Shown in pieces: positions 50,001-62,086 of a DNA stretch of 62,500 bases. Below the pieces are notes generated by a model, which was not told the DNA's origin, did no database searches, and saw only the letters and a list, made by a program, of their open reading frames with translations. Each line of letters opens with the position of its first letter. Positions within the stretch are counted from its first letter, which is position 1. The stretch is from Chondrilla cf. caribensis (lineage: Eukaryota; Porifera; Demospongiae; Chondrillida; Chondrillidae): NCBI GenBank assembly GCA_964020155.1, contig OZ026565.1, positions 2,562,501 through 2,625,000 on the forward strand, read 5' to 3'. The position numbers were made by a program, and so were the translations under genes.

Positions 50001-51749
50001 GTTTCTTCGTTCGCTCGGTAAATATTCCAAGGCTCGTGGATTCGGCCATTTTCCTCGTTCGTTCGATAAGTGTCCTGACGCTCGTTGATTCGGGAAGTAC
50101 GGGCGGCCAAGATGCCATCTGAATGGGTTGATAGCCACCTCCAGCTCTTTGAGAAAATCGTCTTTGTCGATGTCGTGAACGAAATCCATCTCCGCTACTC
50201 GTAATCGTGCCATTGAACGGGGTACAACTATTACATGTTCTCTGTTGTACACAGAGTACATGCTCATGGCAGCATGTTTGGAGTGAAGTAAAGCATCCAC
50301 AAAATACATAAAATACGTATGTACGTATATGCAAGAACTTATTATAGTATATGTAATAGTTGTACCCCAGTACATCACGAATGTACTCCAGTCTGTCCTT
50401 TTGATCTAAAGTGACAGTATCACCAATTGGGATACATACGTATTGACATACAATGTATACGTACGTACATATGTACTGTACGTATGTACCATGTGTTTAC
50501 TCACTGTATTGTTCGTAAATTTTTTTGTCTGCATATGTACGTACATATGCAGGTAGTTGTTAGCCTTGTTTATCTTATGCACAGAGGTTGCAAAGTATAG
50601 AAGAATCACTATATATAGTGTGCAGTGGAGTGTTGAAGAGTAAAAATGGCTCGGTAAGTGCTACCATACAGATATAAACTGCGTATTGTATAAATACATG
50701 TGTGTGCGTACGTAGATTATGTATATGTTAAACATATTTGAAAGGTATTTATTTGTATTTATGACCAATATGCTTTTCAGAAACTGCAGGCTTTTTTGTT
50801 CGATAAAGCATTTATTCTCACAAGAATGTCAACACGAAGTGCTCCTTCAACAAGCTATCAAGTTTACAGAAATGTACGTATGTATTTACATATGCACACA
50901 CAAACACTTTTAGACACTGTTTAATCCTCAGGTTTTACAGTCTGATATGATGTCAGACTAAGTATGTAAGTCATGATTCAGTGTTCTCCCAAACATATCT
51001 TAAAGTACGTATATCAGCCACTACACCTTCAATAATGAAGGAAGACTTCCTATGTATTTCTCAAGGAACAGTATTCAGCCTATAGATGAAGTCATACAAG
51101 TGATATTTGATATGACATGAAACAAACACTTCCTTCGGATGATACCGATGTACCTGTAATACCTGCATCATGATGAAACCAGTGTGCCTGCATGCTAACA
51201 GCAACAATAACCCTCATTTTTCTCAGGGAAGAACACTGTCAGACTGTAAAAAATCCCACTCATATGACATGTATTTGCTATTCCTTAGTCAGCTCACAGC
51301 AGAAGTTGTGACAAAAGGTCTCCTTTTTATTTGTCCAGCCCATTCCGGTTGAATATCTTGTGGTGGAAGCCGTTGATGATGGAGAAATCAAACTGAGTGG
51401 TTCTTTCAGGGGGACCCTACCCACTGCTAATGCAGGTATGATGTTATGGGGTATAACTTACTTAGTAGATACCCAGGTTAACCTAGAGTGTACACAAACC
51501 TCATTCTGAGATTATTAATTATTATTTAACCTTTGTAGCATATTGGCTATCTCTGAAGTTTTTTTCCCCCCAGCATCCAAACACTTTATTAGAGTCTCCT
51601 CCAGTAATCCTGGTATAACCCGTCATTGCTACATACTCCAAGCAAGTAGTGAATATGATAAGCGTGTTTGGATGGATGCCTTCTCGTCTGTGATGTTCCC
51701 CAAAGAAAGGCCTGCACCATCAGATCTTAAAAAAGAATCTATTGTCTGA
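44073..51749 (+). CDS. NET1/ARHGEF3-type Rho guanine nucleotide exchange factor
   Basis: Twelve exons join in phase to 1,482 nt (493 aa): 44073-44135, 44408-44656, 44750-44932, 45018-45080, 45391-45487, 47811-48041, 48719-48777, 49000-49101, 50585-50653, 50781-50873, 51339-51435 and 51574-51749. The N-terminal part has a basic segment SKKRVKKRH that may be a nuclear localisation signal. The DH domain (about residues 160-340) shows DVKRQEAIYSLLRTE, YHPMLSLNLLSAEEHCKIFG, LLPLHEDLV and DSPRSRLMKYPILLREIKR. The PH domain (about 352-475) shows FLFDKAFILTR, YQVYRN and PIPVEYL, then the LSGSFRG strand and KRVWMDAF. These segments closely follow NET1/ARHGEF3. Such proteins load RhoA-type GTPases with GTP. 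The protein is shorter than NET1 at the N-terminus. A second ATG at 44091 (MASP) could also start it. Confidence 0.9.
45819..46021. mobile_element. hAT-type MITE with clear 8-bp target duplication (203 bp)
   Basis: ATTTCAAC occurs at 45811-45818 and again at 46022-46029. The element ends are TAGTGCTGGGA and TCCCAGCCCTA. TAGNG ends plus an 8-bp duplication fit the hAT superfamily. The interior is a shorter version of 2641-3008. Confidence 0.88.
46096..46735. mobile_element. TA-flanked TIR element (640 bp), family M4
   Basis: At least 35 bp of perfect inverted repeat, starting CGGTACTTTCAGTAAAAAAC at the left and matching the right end in reverse, flanked by TA at 46094-46095 and 46736-46737. 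Sub-terminal TACGGG/ACGTACGG motifs repeat. The 80-codon frame inside has no recognisable domain. Confidence 0.85.
46840..47600. other. GC-richer part of RhoGEF intron 5, no gene recognised
   Basis: This stretch has more CpG than the rest of the intron and includes CATGACGTCATAC (a CRE-like TGACGTCA). It could be an internal promoter, a cis-regulatory island or an old repeat. I see no coding exon between 45488 and 47810. Confidence 0.3.
49783..50378 (-). other. Long open frames with 16-residue repeats, function unknown
   Basis: Two overlapping minus-strand frames of about 180 codons are open (49783-50334 and 49836-50378). The second reads ARLRVAEMDFVHDIDKDDF and then repeats of the type NSSNQRVSEYLPNEQR. 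No family is recognised and both frames may be by-products of the 48-bp repeat, so a real protein is unproven. Confidence 0.25.
49860..50030. repeat. 48-bp minisatellite
   Basis: Units beginning CTCTGAAACTCGTTGGTTCG start at 49881, 49929 and 49977, with degenerate units on both sides. The period of 48 keeps reading frames open. Confidence 0.85.
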
Positions 51750-52468
51750 TCTCCAACAGTCTCCATCACATGCATCAGTGACATTTATAGTGTTCGTAAC
51801 TCTTTGTTTATATCATAGATATTCAACTGTATCTACATGCATACATTGTTTATATCATCCGTGTATGCACTAAGCCACTTGGTCACCTATTGGTAATAAT
51901 ATTATTGTCATTATTATGGATGTACTCCCTTTCCAATAATCAATAGCATAATATAACACGTGCATGCTGTAGGGACATGTTTTCAGTTATTACTGATTTT
52001 CAAGTTGTCACATGCAGATCTATAGTTAGTGATATATTATATGCGTATAATATACGTGTGTATATTATACAGATCAAAGTGCATTATGTATAATATATAT
52101 GCATACATGTGCAATTAACTATCTGCGTCATTTGCATATGTGTATATACTTCCCATGCATATTATAATAATTATGTATACGTTGCATATTATAAAACAAA
52201 CATTTATTTTATAAACATAATATAATATGTATATATATATATGGATGACATTCCCAAGTAAAAGTCAAAGAACAAGGCTAGGCAGCATACCGTACGCTTC
52301 ACAATGGTATGTATGTTGCACAGTGTATGAGTAACATTGATAGCATAACCATCCCCATATAACATTATTATACATATTACAAGTTAATTAGCAGTACAAC
52401 TTGATTAGATTGGATACACATGCATATGCATGTGCACATTAATTGCTGTTTACTGTTGATATTGGGAT

Positions 52469-53265
52469 AGTCTAGCTAGCTAGACCGTTCCTAGCTATAG
52501 GCCTAAGAGGCGCCGAGGGGCATGCGCAGAAAAGGGAATTAAGGGACAGTCTAGCCCAAGTAGCAATCAGTTCACACGTGAGTGCGTGACCATCCACCAA
52601 TGAAATGCTACTGCCCAGAATCTTGGCAATGATATTCAGTGATTCAGATTAGTTAATTGATGAGCATTATGGAGGATCATCTTACGTACTCATCGTTGGT
52701 AGTAAAACTAGCTGGGAATATTCACCAGTCTGACAGTCAGATAAATGCTATTAGTAGTATTTTGCAAGGACATGCTTGAATTGTATGTCTCCCATGGCAA
52801 GTCACTGATCTTCAAATGCATCCCATGGTGTCATACGTTCAACGAAGGACAGACAACCAACATATTCAGTCCTCCTAATTGTATCTCCACTTATATTTCT
52901 GATAAACAAACAAGTGAAAAACTTTTGCAAACGTAGTTTGCTGTGCATTTATAGAGTGGCTAGAGACATTGATGTTACCAATGTCTATTTTCCAACAAAG
53001 AATCATCACATAATCAATAAAACCTCCCAATACAACACTAGATCCATTCTTTCTTTGCTTCTCTGTCCTCGATCCCATAGATTCTCTAACAGTATAAGAG
53101 TATCTATGGTCCTCCTATAGCATGTATGTGGTGTGAGGTAAACCGTACGAACTCTAGTGTTATTTATTAATTGGCAGGTGTGAACTGATTGCTACTTGGG
53201 CTAGACCGTCCCTTCCCTTTCCACCCATTGGCGCACTTGGGGACGGTCTAGCTAGCTAGACTAAC
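52469..53265. mobile_element. Long-TIR element of about 797 bp, possibly Mutator-like
   Basis: ATTGGGAT flanks both sides (52461-52468, 53266-53273). Inverted arms of about 110 bp start AGTCTAGCTAGCTAGACCGT and extend to TAGCCCAAGTAGCAATCAGT with gaps. The interior (about 52590-53170) has no recognisable transposase. Long TIRs with an 8-9 bp duplication suggest Mutator-like or a related group. Confidence 0.75.
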
Positions 53266-53740
53266 ATTGGGATGGTTATGTTATTACTAGTACTATCATA
53301 AATGATATGATATATTATATGCACATTATGCATTGCAAAATTAGCTATTATACACTTATAATCAAGAATTATATAATTAGAAGTGAATAATTATGATTGT
53401 ATGATTAATGGCCTATATAATAATAGGATATACCTGTTAAAGATATGTACTATTCTTCAGTAGTTCTTAAATACAATAAATAACTACAGTTGTCGTTAAA
53501 AAAAACTGTAAGAATAGCATTTTCCAACAATAACAATAAAGTAGGAGACCAAACAAGATTTGGATTGCAGTATACTAATCAAACTCGAGACTCAATAAAT
53601 CTACGCAACCTAATAAATGGAGTTCTTGAAACGTTTTGCTTGCTATCTTCATGGCTGTCACTTGTAGAATTCACCTTATAATGGTACGTAAGTGTAATAA
53701 TCAAGGGTAAAAATATGTCCATATAATATTATTATACATG

Positions 53741-53879
53741 TGTATCCTGGTTGAAGGTAACATCAAAGGAACTGACCTATGTACATTTCCCATGTACTAG
53801 CTCAGAACAGGTCAAGTTGATGTACTTTTTGACAAAACCTGCTTAATTTTGATACACTTTTTGGTTGCCAGGATACATA
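53741..53879. mobile_element. Small TIR element, family M2
   Basis: The ends TGTATCCTGGTTGA and, inverted, TGTATCCTGGCAACC match the copy at 18295-18503. A perfect hairpin follows at once (53881-53943). Confidence 0.6.
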
Positions 53880-53880
53880 A

Positions 53881-53943
53881 TAGATAAACCCCTCCTTGGG
53901 TTGGTACATGGGAAATGTACCAACCCAAGGAGGGGTTTATCTA
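53881..53943. repeat. Perfect 29-bp inverted repeat, 5-nt loop
   Basis: Arm 53881-53909 (TAGATAAACCCCTCCTTGGG and on) is exactly complementary to 53915-53943, with loop GGGAA. It lies about 290 bp past the SLC26 stop codon, in the direction of SLC26 transcription. Confidence 0.9.
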
Positions 53944-54231
53944 CTAGCTACATGTATACCACATGCAATGAAAATTAATATATATGTGTGCAAATGTACT
54001 TGTTATAATAGTGTTGGGCAATTAACGGAGTTTTGCTATTAAACATGATATTCAACAAAGGCATTGTATTGGCAAAAAATTTGATATCAAAATTGTCGGC
54101 TAATACGTATATAATTATCCCAGTCACATGAGAAATCTGGTGTGAGCTGATGAAAGTTGTACGCATAAAGGACTATTGATTTGTTATGTTAGCAAATACG
54201 TACACCTTTCTTTACAATAGTGCTGACACTT

Positions 54232-57200
54232 TTATATAAAATCAGATGGAGGATAGATCATCCTTACCACACTAGGTACTTCTGACAATTCGAGTGTAGT
54301 TAAAATTTGTCCATCCACTACTTCCTGTGAACTGTCACTTGAACCGGCTTCGGAATCATTTTTTTCACGAATCTACGCGAAAGTATATACGTATGTAATG
54401 TACATACATGAATACATGCCAGTATTATCAAATGTAATGGAACCTCAACTTAAATGGAACTTTTTGAGTCTACATGAGGTTGTCCCCTTGTATGTACATA
54501 CATAAGCCATGAACAAAGCTCTTGTTGGTTGCAATGGTTATATCACATACGTATCTCTTACAATGCTTCTTACATAATTGATGCAAAATTCACAAATTCG
54601 ATCAGGAAATGTAAAATAACACGCACTGGTCGTGTAAAGTGAAAACAGTATGTATGCACATAGAATAAGGTCAGTGGAAATCAGTGAATATAATAATGAT
54701 AATATTATGTGTATGTATATTAAGTGTATGGACTAGTGCTGGAAATGGCTGCAATTTTCAAATCAATTATCAGTACATAGCAACTGATTGATTAATCACT
54801 TTCTTGCATTATCACAATAATCAGCTTTGACATGAAAAATAGCACTAGTACGAACCAGTGTACATACGTACATAATAATATTATATGCGGTCATTTGTAC
54901 ATACATACCTCAAGTCAACATGTCAATGACTTACCAATCTGCCTCCATTTAGAACAAAATCCATAGCAGATTTGATTGATGGAAAGAACCACTTTTTCCC
55001 AAACTTCTTCAAGAATCCATCACGCTCAAACATTGTAAATGCATGCTCTAATGTTAAAAATGGTAATGTTGAAACATGATATACATACATAAGATAAACA
55101 TGGATGTTGCGTACCAGGGACAGAAGCAAACAATACTTGCACTTTAACCTCCTCATAGTCTGCCACAATCTATGGATTATAGAAGGGATTTTGGGTGAGA
55201 ATCGATATCAATTTTCTATCTCCACATCAATTTAAGCATAAAATGAATGAATAAATGAACAATATGCAATACTACATTTGTAATATGTATGTACATACAT
55301 ATGTATGCAAAAATTACCACATGGTTTGTAGGGCAAACCATGTTAACTGACCGAACCTGAAGGCTGAAGCACTTGAGGGGGAGACAGTAATGATATGTCC
55401 ATGTAGTAAGTAGCTTATCACTAAGCTTGGGAATAATCTATACACCTACGCATCAAAAGTGCAGTTCACCTTTGCATAATTGTTAATTGACAATCACTGA
55501 TTGGTATGACTAATTTGATTGTGTGTAATTCTGTGGGCGCTTACAGGATACTGCCCCAACCACAGGGATGTACAGAAATACGACCTTGTCAGTTTCATGT
55601 AGGTAAGTACGTACATACTTACTTGTTGTAAAACCTCAGCTCCTACAGAATCCACAAAGGACAGAGCAGAGCAGTCTATGATAATGGTATGTAGGGACTC
55701 TTCACTACCATCAGCTCCATTGGGAATGGCTACAGTCGTGTCCTGTGATGCCCTATCACGTTGATATTGAGTATTGCCCATCACACTTCTTTCGAGAAGA
55801 CATATACTTGGCTGCTGATCTGGCAACAAGGGTACAGGACCAGTGATGGAAGTCGGGGTTACTGGTTCTGAGACAAGATCAGTGACATTGGAAGCCTTTT
55901 CATCTGCTTGTCTCCATTTCTTCACTCGTCTTGCCTACATGATAGGTTTAACATTTATGTATGTACACACTGGTACAAGTCAGGCACACATACATTTGTA
56001 CATAGGTAATTTATGCACATACGTATGTACACACATGTACTACGTATATATATGAATGTTAATGAGTAATATGCCACTAATTATGCTGTACACCTTGTAA
56101 TTACGATATTTCAGAAAAATCTTAATTTTCTATGATGGCATACCAAGTCCTTATTTTGTTTTCACCAGAGTCCTTCACTTCACGTCTATTGGATGACTAC
56201 TCGGTCCAATAGAATGGGAGTGGTTCCCGGTTATGCCTTCCAGTGATTAACTGATCAATCAGTCGGTTAATATGTACTGATAATCAATTGGAAAATTACA
56301 ACCGACTCCCAGCACTAGTAGATACTGTACACAACTGATCAACACTAGTAATAATATAATATTATGTAACACAACAATAATAGGTATATTGGGATTGACA
56401 GTGCTTCAAAGAGATGTACATATGTACATACTAATAGTTGACTATACATGCTGTACATAGCATACATATGTACGTATATAGAAATAGTAGTAGTTCATCC
56501 ATGTCAGGGTAAATAAAAATAGGATTTAAAACACAAATTGATATCCACATCCATTGAATGTACATACGTACATACGTAAGTACGTACATACATATTCTTG
56601 ATAAGATGATATTGAATGTGGAATCTTACCTTATCATAAGCTGCTTTCCAACAACCAACACCTTCATCTCCCAGATATTTGGCTGGGTTAACTTGAGCTT
56701 TCAGAGTCAATTTAGATCGAAAAATCCCAGCATTCAAATAACAAATAGGACCATAGGAGCGGAATATCAAAGTACCGGGAACAGTGCATATGACCTGAAG
56801 ATATGTACGTATGTACGTACATCAAAGGGAACAGGGAGAATTTGTAATTAGTAAAACAATTTGAACCTACATACATATGTACATATGAACACATGCATGT
56901 ATGTATGTACATATGTATTTTGTGTCCATATATGTATATTCTTGGATAGTACACACACAAGTGTCTGAATAAAATAATTAATCTGACCTTATTTTGTTCA
57001 TCTTCGCTAGAATTGTAGCCCAATACAAATGAAACAGGTCTGCAATGTGATTACACAACTTCAGTGAATCATACTGTTAGCTTAATGATATGTATGCATG
57101 TACATACGTATCTCAAAAAAATCCATGCCTCAAGTAACGCTGATAGTACATAGTTGCTACATAGACTTACAGGAGTATTCGAGCTATCACCATGGCAAGG

Positions 57201-60200
57201 GAGAACAGAACTCCAGCTAATAGTCCAAGGTCCACTCCAAGTAATACCGTTGATATGAAAACCACAATCCAAACCAGCTAATGATGAGAATATAAAAAAA
57301 ACAATTTTGAACCCATGTACGCACATACGTACGAATGTACGTACATGTGTATATAGGTTCAAACATACAGTAATCTGGCTTAGCAGACATACGTATGTAC
57401 ATATGCTTACTTACAAAGTCAGCTTTTGATAATTTCCAATACTTGCGAAGGTGAAGAAACTGCTTAAACATCCCATACAGGGCCACAATAACAATACTGG
57501 AGAGAATAGCCTTTGGGGAGGGAGGTGGTAAGCCAATACATGCGTAACATACACACATTCATGCAACAACACTGATCAGAGGAAATTACCTTTGGTAGAG
57601 GTTCAAACAAAGGAGCTATGAGATAAATGACTGCTAGTAAGATGGATGATGAAATCAGACCTACAAGCTGTGTTTTACCACCAACAGTTTCTTGCACCAA
57701 GGATCGTGATAAAGATCCCGATGGGCTATAGCTCGAGAAGAAGGAGCTACAGACACTGGTGATACCATAAGCAAACAGCTCCTGTAAGAGGCAATAAGAA
57801 CAAATTACGTACATACGTACATACATAAGTATGTACAAATCTCTCTTTTAGACACATTAACCTCATTAATGTTGGAATGGAATGTAAACAACTAGTACAT
57901 ATACGTACTGTGCATTTAAGGATTACAGCTACATTTTACTGACTATAACTGGGCATACACATACATATGTATGTGCAGATGCAGTATATTCATACATATG
58001 AACATACGTACGTACGTACGTACATAGTTATGTATATGATATTCATCTTGTACTTAATTTGCTTCTTCGTACTAACAGCAGGGGTTCTTGTACCAGATGT
58101 ACATACGTACGGATATACATTACTTGTGTGATACGTACGTATGTGCGTTGTAAATTACCTGATTAGGCGTTATTTCATACTTATTCCTTTTAGCGAAAAC
58201 CTGAGATAAGGAAACGCTAACTGCAAATGTGACAAAAGCGATGGTTATGGCATCTGGAAGAGTACTGAGCATGTGCTCTCCAACCGGCACAGTGAATGGA
58301 GGCGGGCTACAGGACACAATGAACACACAATAGCTGATGGGTATACATATTATCCCTAAGGATTCTTAGTAACTACATATTAACAAGGATATTCACATAC
58401 CCTCCAGCAATTTTGTTCACTATAGAAACATTCCATCGTTGATTTAATCCCACAAAGTAAGAGATGACTGTAGCGCAGATGATCTAAATAGATGCACATA
58501 CAGAGTCATGTAACTACGTAGGTACGTACGTACGTAAGAGAGAGACAGTACATAATATGGTTGGAAATAACAAGAATGAGGAATTTGGTTGATGATAAAC
58601 ATACGTATGTTGTGTGCTGTATAAACCTACTAGGATAAGCTGTGCTGGAATGGGTATCGGGAGCTTCTTGTACAGTTTCCATTTAGTCAAGCAAAGATTG
58701 ACGTTGCGGATGACAATCAGGAAAATGCAGGAAACCAGTGATATGATGATAGTAGCCACATTGACATTCTGCTGAACAACATTTTGTGCTATACTAATCC
58801 ATACCTGGAATTGTAAAAACGGTCACTGTGACACTGCATTTGGTGATAATGCTCAACACATGGTAAAGCAACCAGGTGAAATGGAAAGTGTAGTGTGGTA
58901 AAATAAAGCAAAACAAACAAACATGATATTATGGCGATGTAAACGTATGCAAATATTGTATCATCTATAGCAACATGTATGTACATATGTACTGATAAGT
59001 ATTAATTACTTCCTATACCATAATACATACGTATGTACTAACGTATGTATGTACAGATGTACGCAGCACATTTAGTACATTCAGAAAGAATAATAAAATC
59101 GCACAGGTTTTTCGGCTTGAGTACATAATATTATACATACGGATTAGAACAATTAAAGTACACGCGTACATTACATGTGGTACATGTCATGGAAAACTTG
59201 ACATAAGCAACGATAACATACGTAATGTACCTAATTATAATTACACTGTAACTTGACTTGAAAATTCAACATAGTGTAATGTCACATAATCATAATTACA
59301 TACATATGTAGTGAAGTATTTGTATCGTATCCAAAATATTATAACACAAGTCATTGTGAACAGTAATTTTACTGGAGCTTTACTTAATCACTATGGTATA
59401 TGTAGGTATGCATGTATGTATGTACAGTACGTACATACATTCTTACGTAAATGCACATTCAAGGTATGTATAATATGTACGTACATACATAAGTATACAA
59501 ACATATGTAGGTACGTACATACGTATGTATGGGTGTACATACGTACGTGCATATATACGTACGTAGATGTACAGTATGTAAATGCAATACATGTACTCAC
59601 CTTTGGTATATTGAAGACGCCTGGTGGCACACTAATGTTGGCTTGTGGAATGTCAAGTAAGTGTCTTATCTGACTGGTAGCCACATGAACAGCTGCACCA
59701 GTGGTGTAACCGCTCACCAAGGCACTTGAGAGAAACAATGACACAAACCCCAACTGAAAGATGCTCATGCTAATCTGTATAGAGAAAGTCACAAGCACAC
59801 AGCATATACTGTATGACATTGCACTATGACAATGCTTACACAAGGATTTACTACAACAAGGATTACAGAACAGTGCATACATACGTACATCAATACGTAT
59901 GCACATATACAATTTCTTGCCATGTGCGTAATCACGTACGTACATACATATATTATTGTACATGCGTAAATACCGGCCAGGGTTGCACCGATATGATAGC
60001 AGCCTACCGTTTATCGGCTGATCAGCCAATATTCCCTCATATCGGTACTGGCTGTATTGTTACTGATACAGCCAACAGTGGATTTCACATGCAGTTATCC
60101 CATTATTAGATTCAATTTATTGTCAAGTGTTGGTAATTTTCTTTTTGAGTTATAGTATGTGAGTGTCCAAGACAAGATTGATCGTTCTGGGTCATTATAA

Positions 60201-61663
60201 AGTCATTGGATCAGTACGTACTCTCATTTCAATATTTGTACTCTGAGTAGCATTTTGTATGTTTTCTCCTAGGAGTAAATCCAGCAACTCCTATACTACC
60301 AATCTTGCAAACAAAACATCGAATCGGCTATCACTAACAGGCTTTATTGGCCCTATTTTATTGGTTATTGGAGTTGTGGTTGAATCCTGTATCAGTGCAC
60401 CTACTTCATTATGTAATTGCTACTGGATAGTTGACACATACTGCATACCAGCCACAAGTCTATGTCATACCAGAATAATTCCACTTGAAAAAGCAATTGA
60501 GACTGCAACATCTCTTTTGAAGCTTTCACATAACATGTCGGTGGAATTGGTGGCGTTGCTGCCGTTGATGAGTAATGCGCCTTCATCGAGACATGGGATA
60601 CCATTGCTGTCTACAAGTTGCTGGATGGCATTCCCCACCATCAGAGACACTACTGCAAATGTACCTATGGAAAAGTAGACAACAAATGTACATTATTTGA
60701 AATATTATGCCCTCTGGAATGGAATGGAATACTGTTTATAGAGAATAACAATAGATATTATTATACATATGCATGTACATATCCAGTCATACCATAGGTA
60801 CTATAAGCCTATTGTATACACACGTATACAATAGCCACTATGGTACATACGTATGTATGACTGGATCTTCGGGTTTCTATGGTACACATTCGTTGATCTA
60901 CTTTTAACATGTATGCGTGATTCGTACTTACATGATAATGTAAAATGTTCTACCTATGTACCAGTATTTCAAATTTGAAGGAAATGACCTACATACATAC
61001 ACATGTATGTACATTAAAACTTGGCCAATATATGGGGCTGCATGAACGTATTCAATAGGGGCTATAATTACATACATACATATATATACGTTTGCAATAG
61101 ACTGAGTCACTGACTTTGTATGTGTCTTACTTGTACGTATATCTGGTATACAAAATTACAGATCAAAAAGAAATTCAAAGAAAATAGCATCCCTCAAGTG
61201 TTTCGTATAGGAAACACTAGAGAATGGACATCTTGTAACAAATGTTCAGATTCTACTACAGTAGAAACACTCTTGAGACAAATTCCTGCTTAACACAAAC
61301 CAATTTTGAGCATTATTTGGTTTGCTGTAGTAGTGTACATGTAAGTACATTATGTACATTCTTATTAGCAAATCCTAATAAGAAGAACATCTGACAACAA
61401 GAACTCATTTGTGGGTCCCTTGTAGTTTGTCTTGATGGTTTTCTACTGTTTAAAAAAATCATCTTTAGGCATGCAATATCAGACAAAAACAAACAAAACA
61501 ACAAAGTCTTGGAAGTTATCACATTTATGCAAAACAAACATTCTATTCTCACCCAATGCCAGGTGCCTTGAGGTACCAAACACTGCATACACGATAGGAG
61601 GCATGAAGGAGGTGTAGAGACCATAAACTGGTGGCAAATTGGCCAGCAGAGCATAAGCAAGAC
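54232..61663 (-). CDS. SLC26-family anion transporter with STAS domain (5' partial)
   Basis: Fifteen exons join in phase for 704 residues: 61553-61663, 60471-60664, 59601-59774, 58631-58804, 58401-58483, 58159-58306, 57590-57781, 57415-57510, 57171-57277, 56988-57039, 56630-56794, 55623-55934, 55115-55169, 54935-55047 and 54232-54372. Family motifs appear in order: [79 protein letters not shown] and several membrane helices, then a STAS domain beginning [18 protein letters not shown] and including [21 protein letters not shown] variable acidic insert lies within STAS (55623-55934), as in other SLC26 members. It should exchange anions such as sulfate, chloride or bicarbonate at a membrane; the substrate is not predictable. 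The first membrane helices lie beyond 61664. A possible extra donor (GTG|GTAAGG) near 54266 leaves the last codons uncertain. Confidence 0.9.
54734..54847. mobile_element. Short hAT-type MITE (114 bp)
   Basis: It starts TAGTGCTGG and ends AGCACTA. The flanks GTATGGAC and GTACGAAC agree at six of eight positions, consistent with an old 8-bp duplication. It lies in an SLC26 intron. Confidence 0.65.
56160..56317. mobile_element. Truncated hAT-type MITE
   Basis: The right half matches 2641-3008 (CTATTGGATGACTAC, then ACTCCCAGCACTA at the end). The left end is missing or unrecognisable. It lies in the SLC26 intron between exons 56630-56794 and 55623-55934. Confidence 0.6.
59978..60402. mobile_element. 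Possible hAT-like MITE
   Basis: The left end CAGGGTTGCACCGATAT and the right end TATCAGTGCACCTAC are imperfect inverted copies. No target duplication is evident. It lies in the SLC26 intron between exons 60471-60664 and 59601-59774. Confidence 0.35.
60781..60866. repeat. 86-bp imperfect hairpin
   Basis: ATCCAGTCATACCATA at the left pairs with TATGACTGGAT at the right, and CCTATTGTATAC pairs with GTATACAATAG in the middle. It lies in an SLC26 intron. Confidence 0.7.
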
Positions 61664-62086
61664 CTGCAGGAAGAAGTGAACATGTGTACAATGAATCAAA
61701 ACATCATCACACGGATCTAATGCTGTTCCATGTGGTAAAAGTTACAGTACATACACGAAATACGTACGTAAACATGATGAATAACCATAGTACATTTTGT
61801 ACATAGGAAATGTCATACTATTCAGAATTTACCTACAGTTTGCAGCAGTAGGAACCCAACATCAGACAACCATTCAAACAACCCACTCAGGTCAACCACG
61901 CACATCCATAACATATGGGAATCATAAGACATAAACATGCACTTCACTCCCTTTGTGTGTACATACGTACATACGTATGTATGGGGAAGGTGTAGGAACC
62001 AACAATGCTCAGCTACTCAACATATGATGCATGTATCAAATATTTTGATGCTACTGCCCTGTAATACCATCCTATACTCTGAATAA
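61664..62086. other. 5' flank or intron of the SLC26 gene; candidate exon 61833-61930
   Basis: A minus-strand frame (61833 to about 61930) ends in a donor, CTGTAG|GTAAAT, in the right phase for exon 61553-61663, and reads LSGLFEWLSDVGFLLLQTV. It does not resemble the usual SLC26 segment before this point, so it is only a candidate. Nothing else is recognised. Confidence 0.25.

Larger units (their letters stand above)
49614..50435. mobile_element. Element of about 820 bp with inverted ends of about 70 bp
   Basis: The left end ATGTATCCCGATTGGTGATA through GTACTGGGGTATCAAC is repeated inverted at the right (ATGTATCCCAATTGGTGATA through GTACTGGGGTACAAC), with small indels. Between them are a 48-bp minisatellite and long minus-strand frames. 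It lies in RhoGEF intron 49102-50584. It could be a transposon remnant or an inverted duplication of an exon. Confidence 0.6.
51750..54231. other. Intergenic region between the RhoGEF and SLC26 genes
   Basis: The two genes converge here. Apart from the elements listed separately (52469-53265, 53741-53879, 53881-53943) it is AT-rich with TATA/ATAT runs around 52020-52250. No coding exon is recognised. Confidence 0.5.

Noticed and set aside
52745..53120. Small frames inside the 52469-53265 element as a transposase
   Set aside because: Each is under 70 codons, on either strand, without a DDE or zinc-finger signature.
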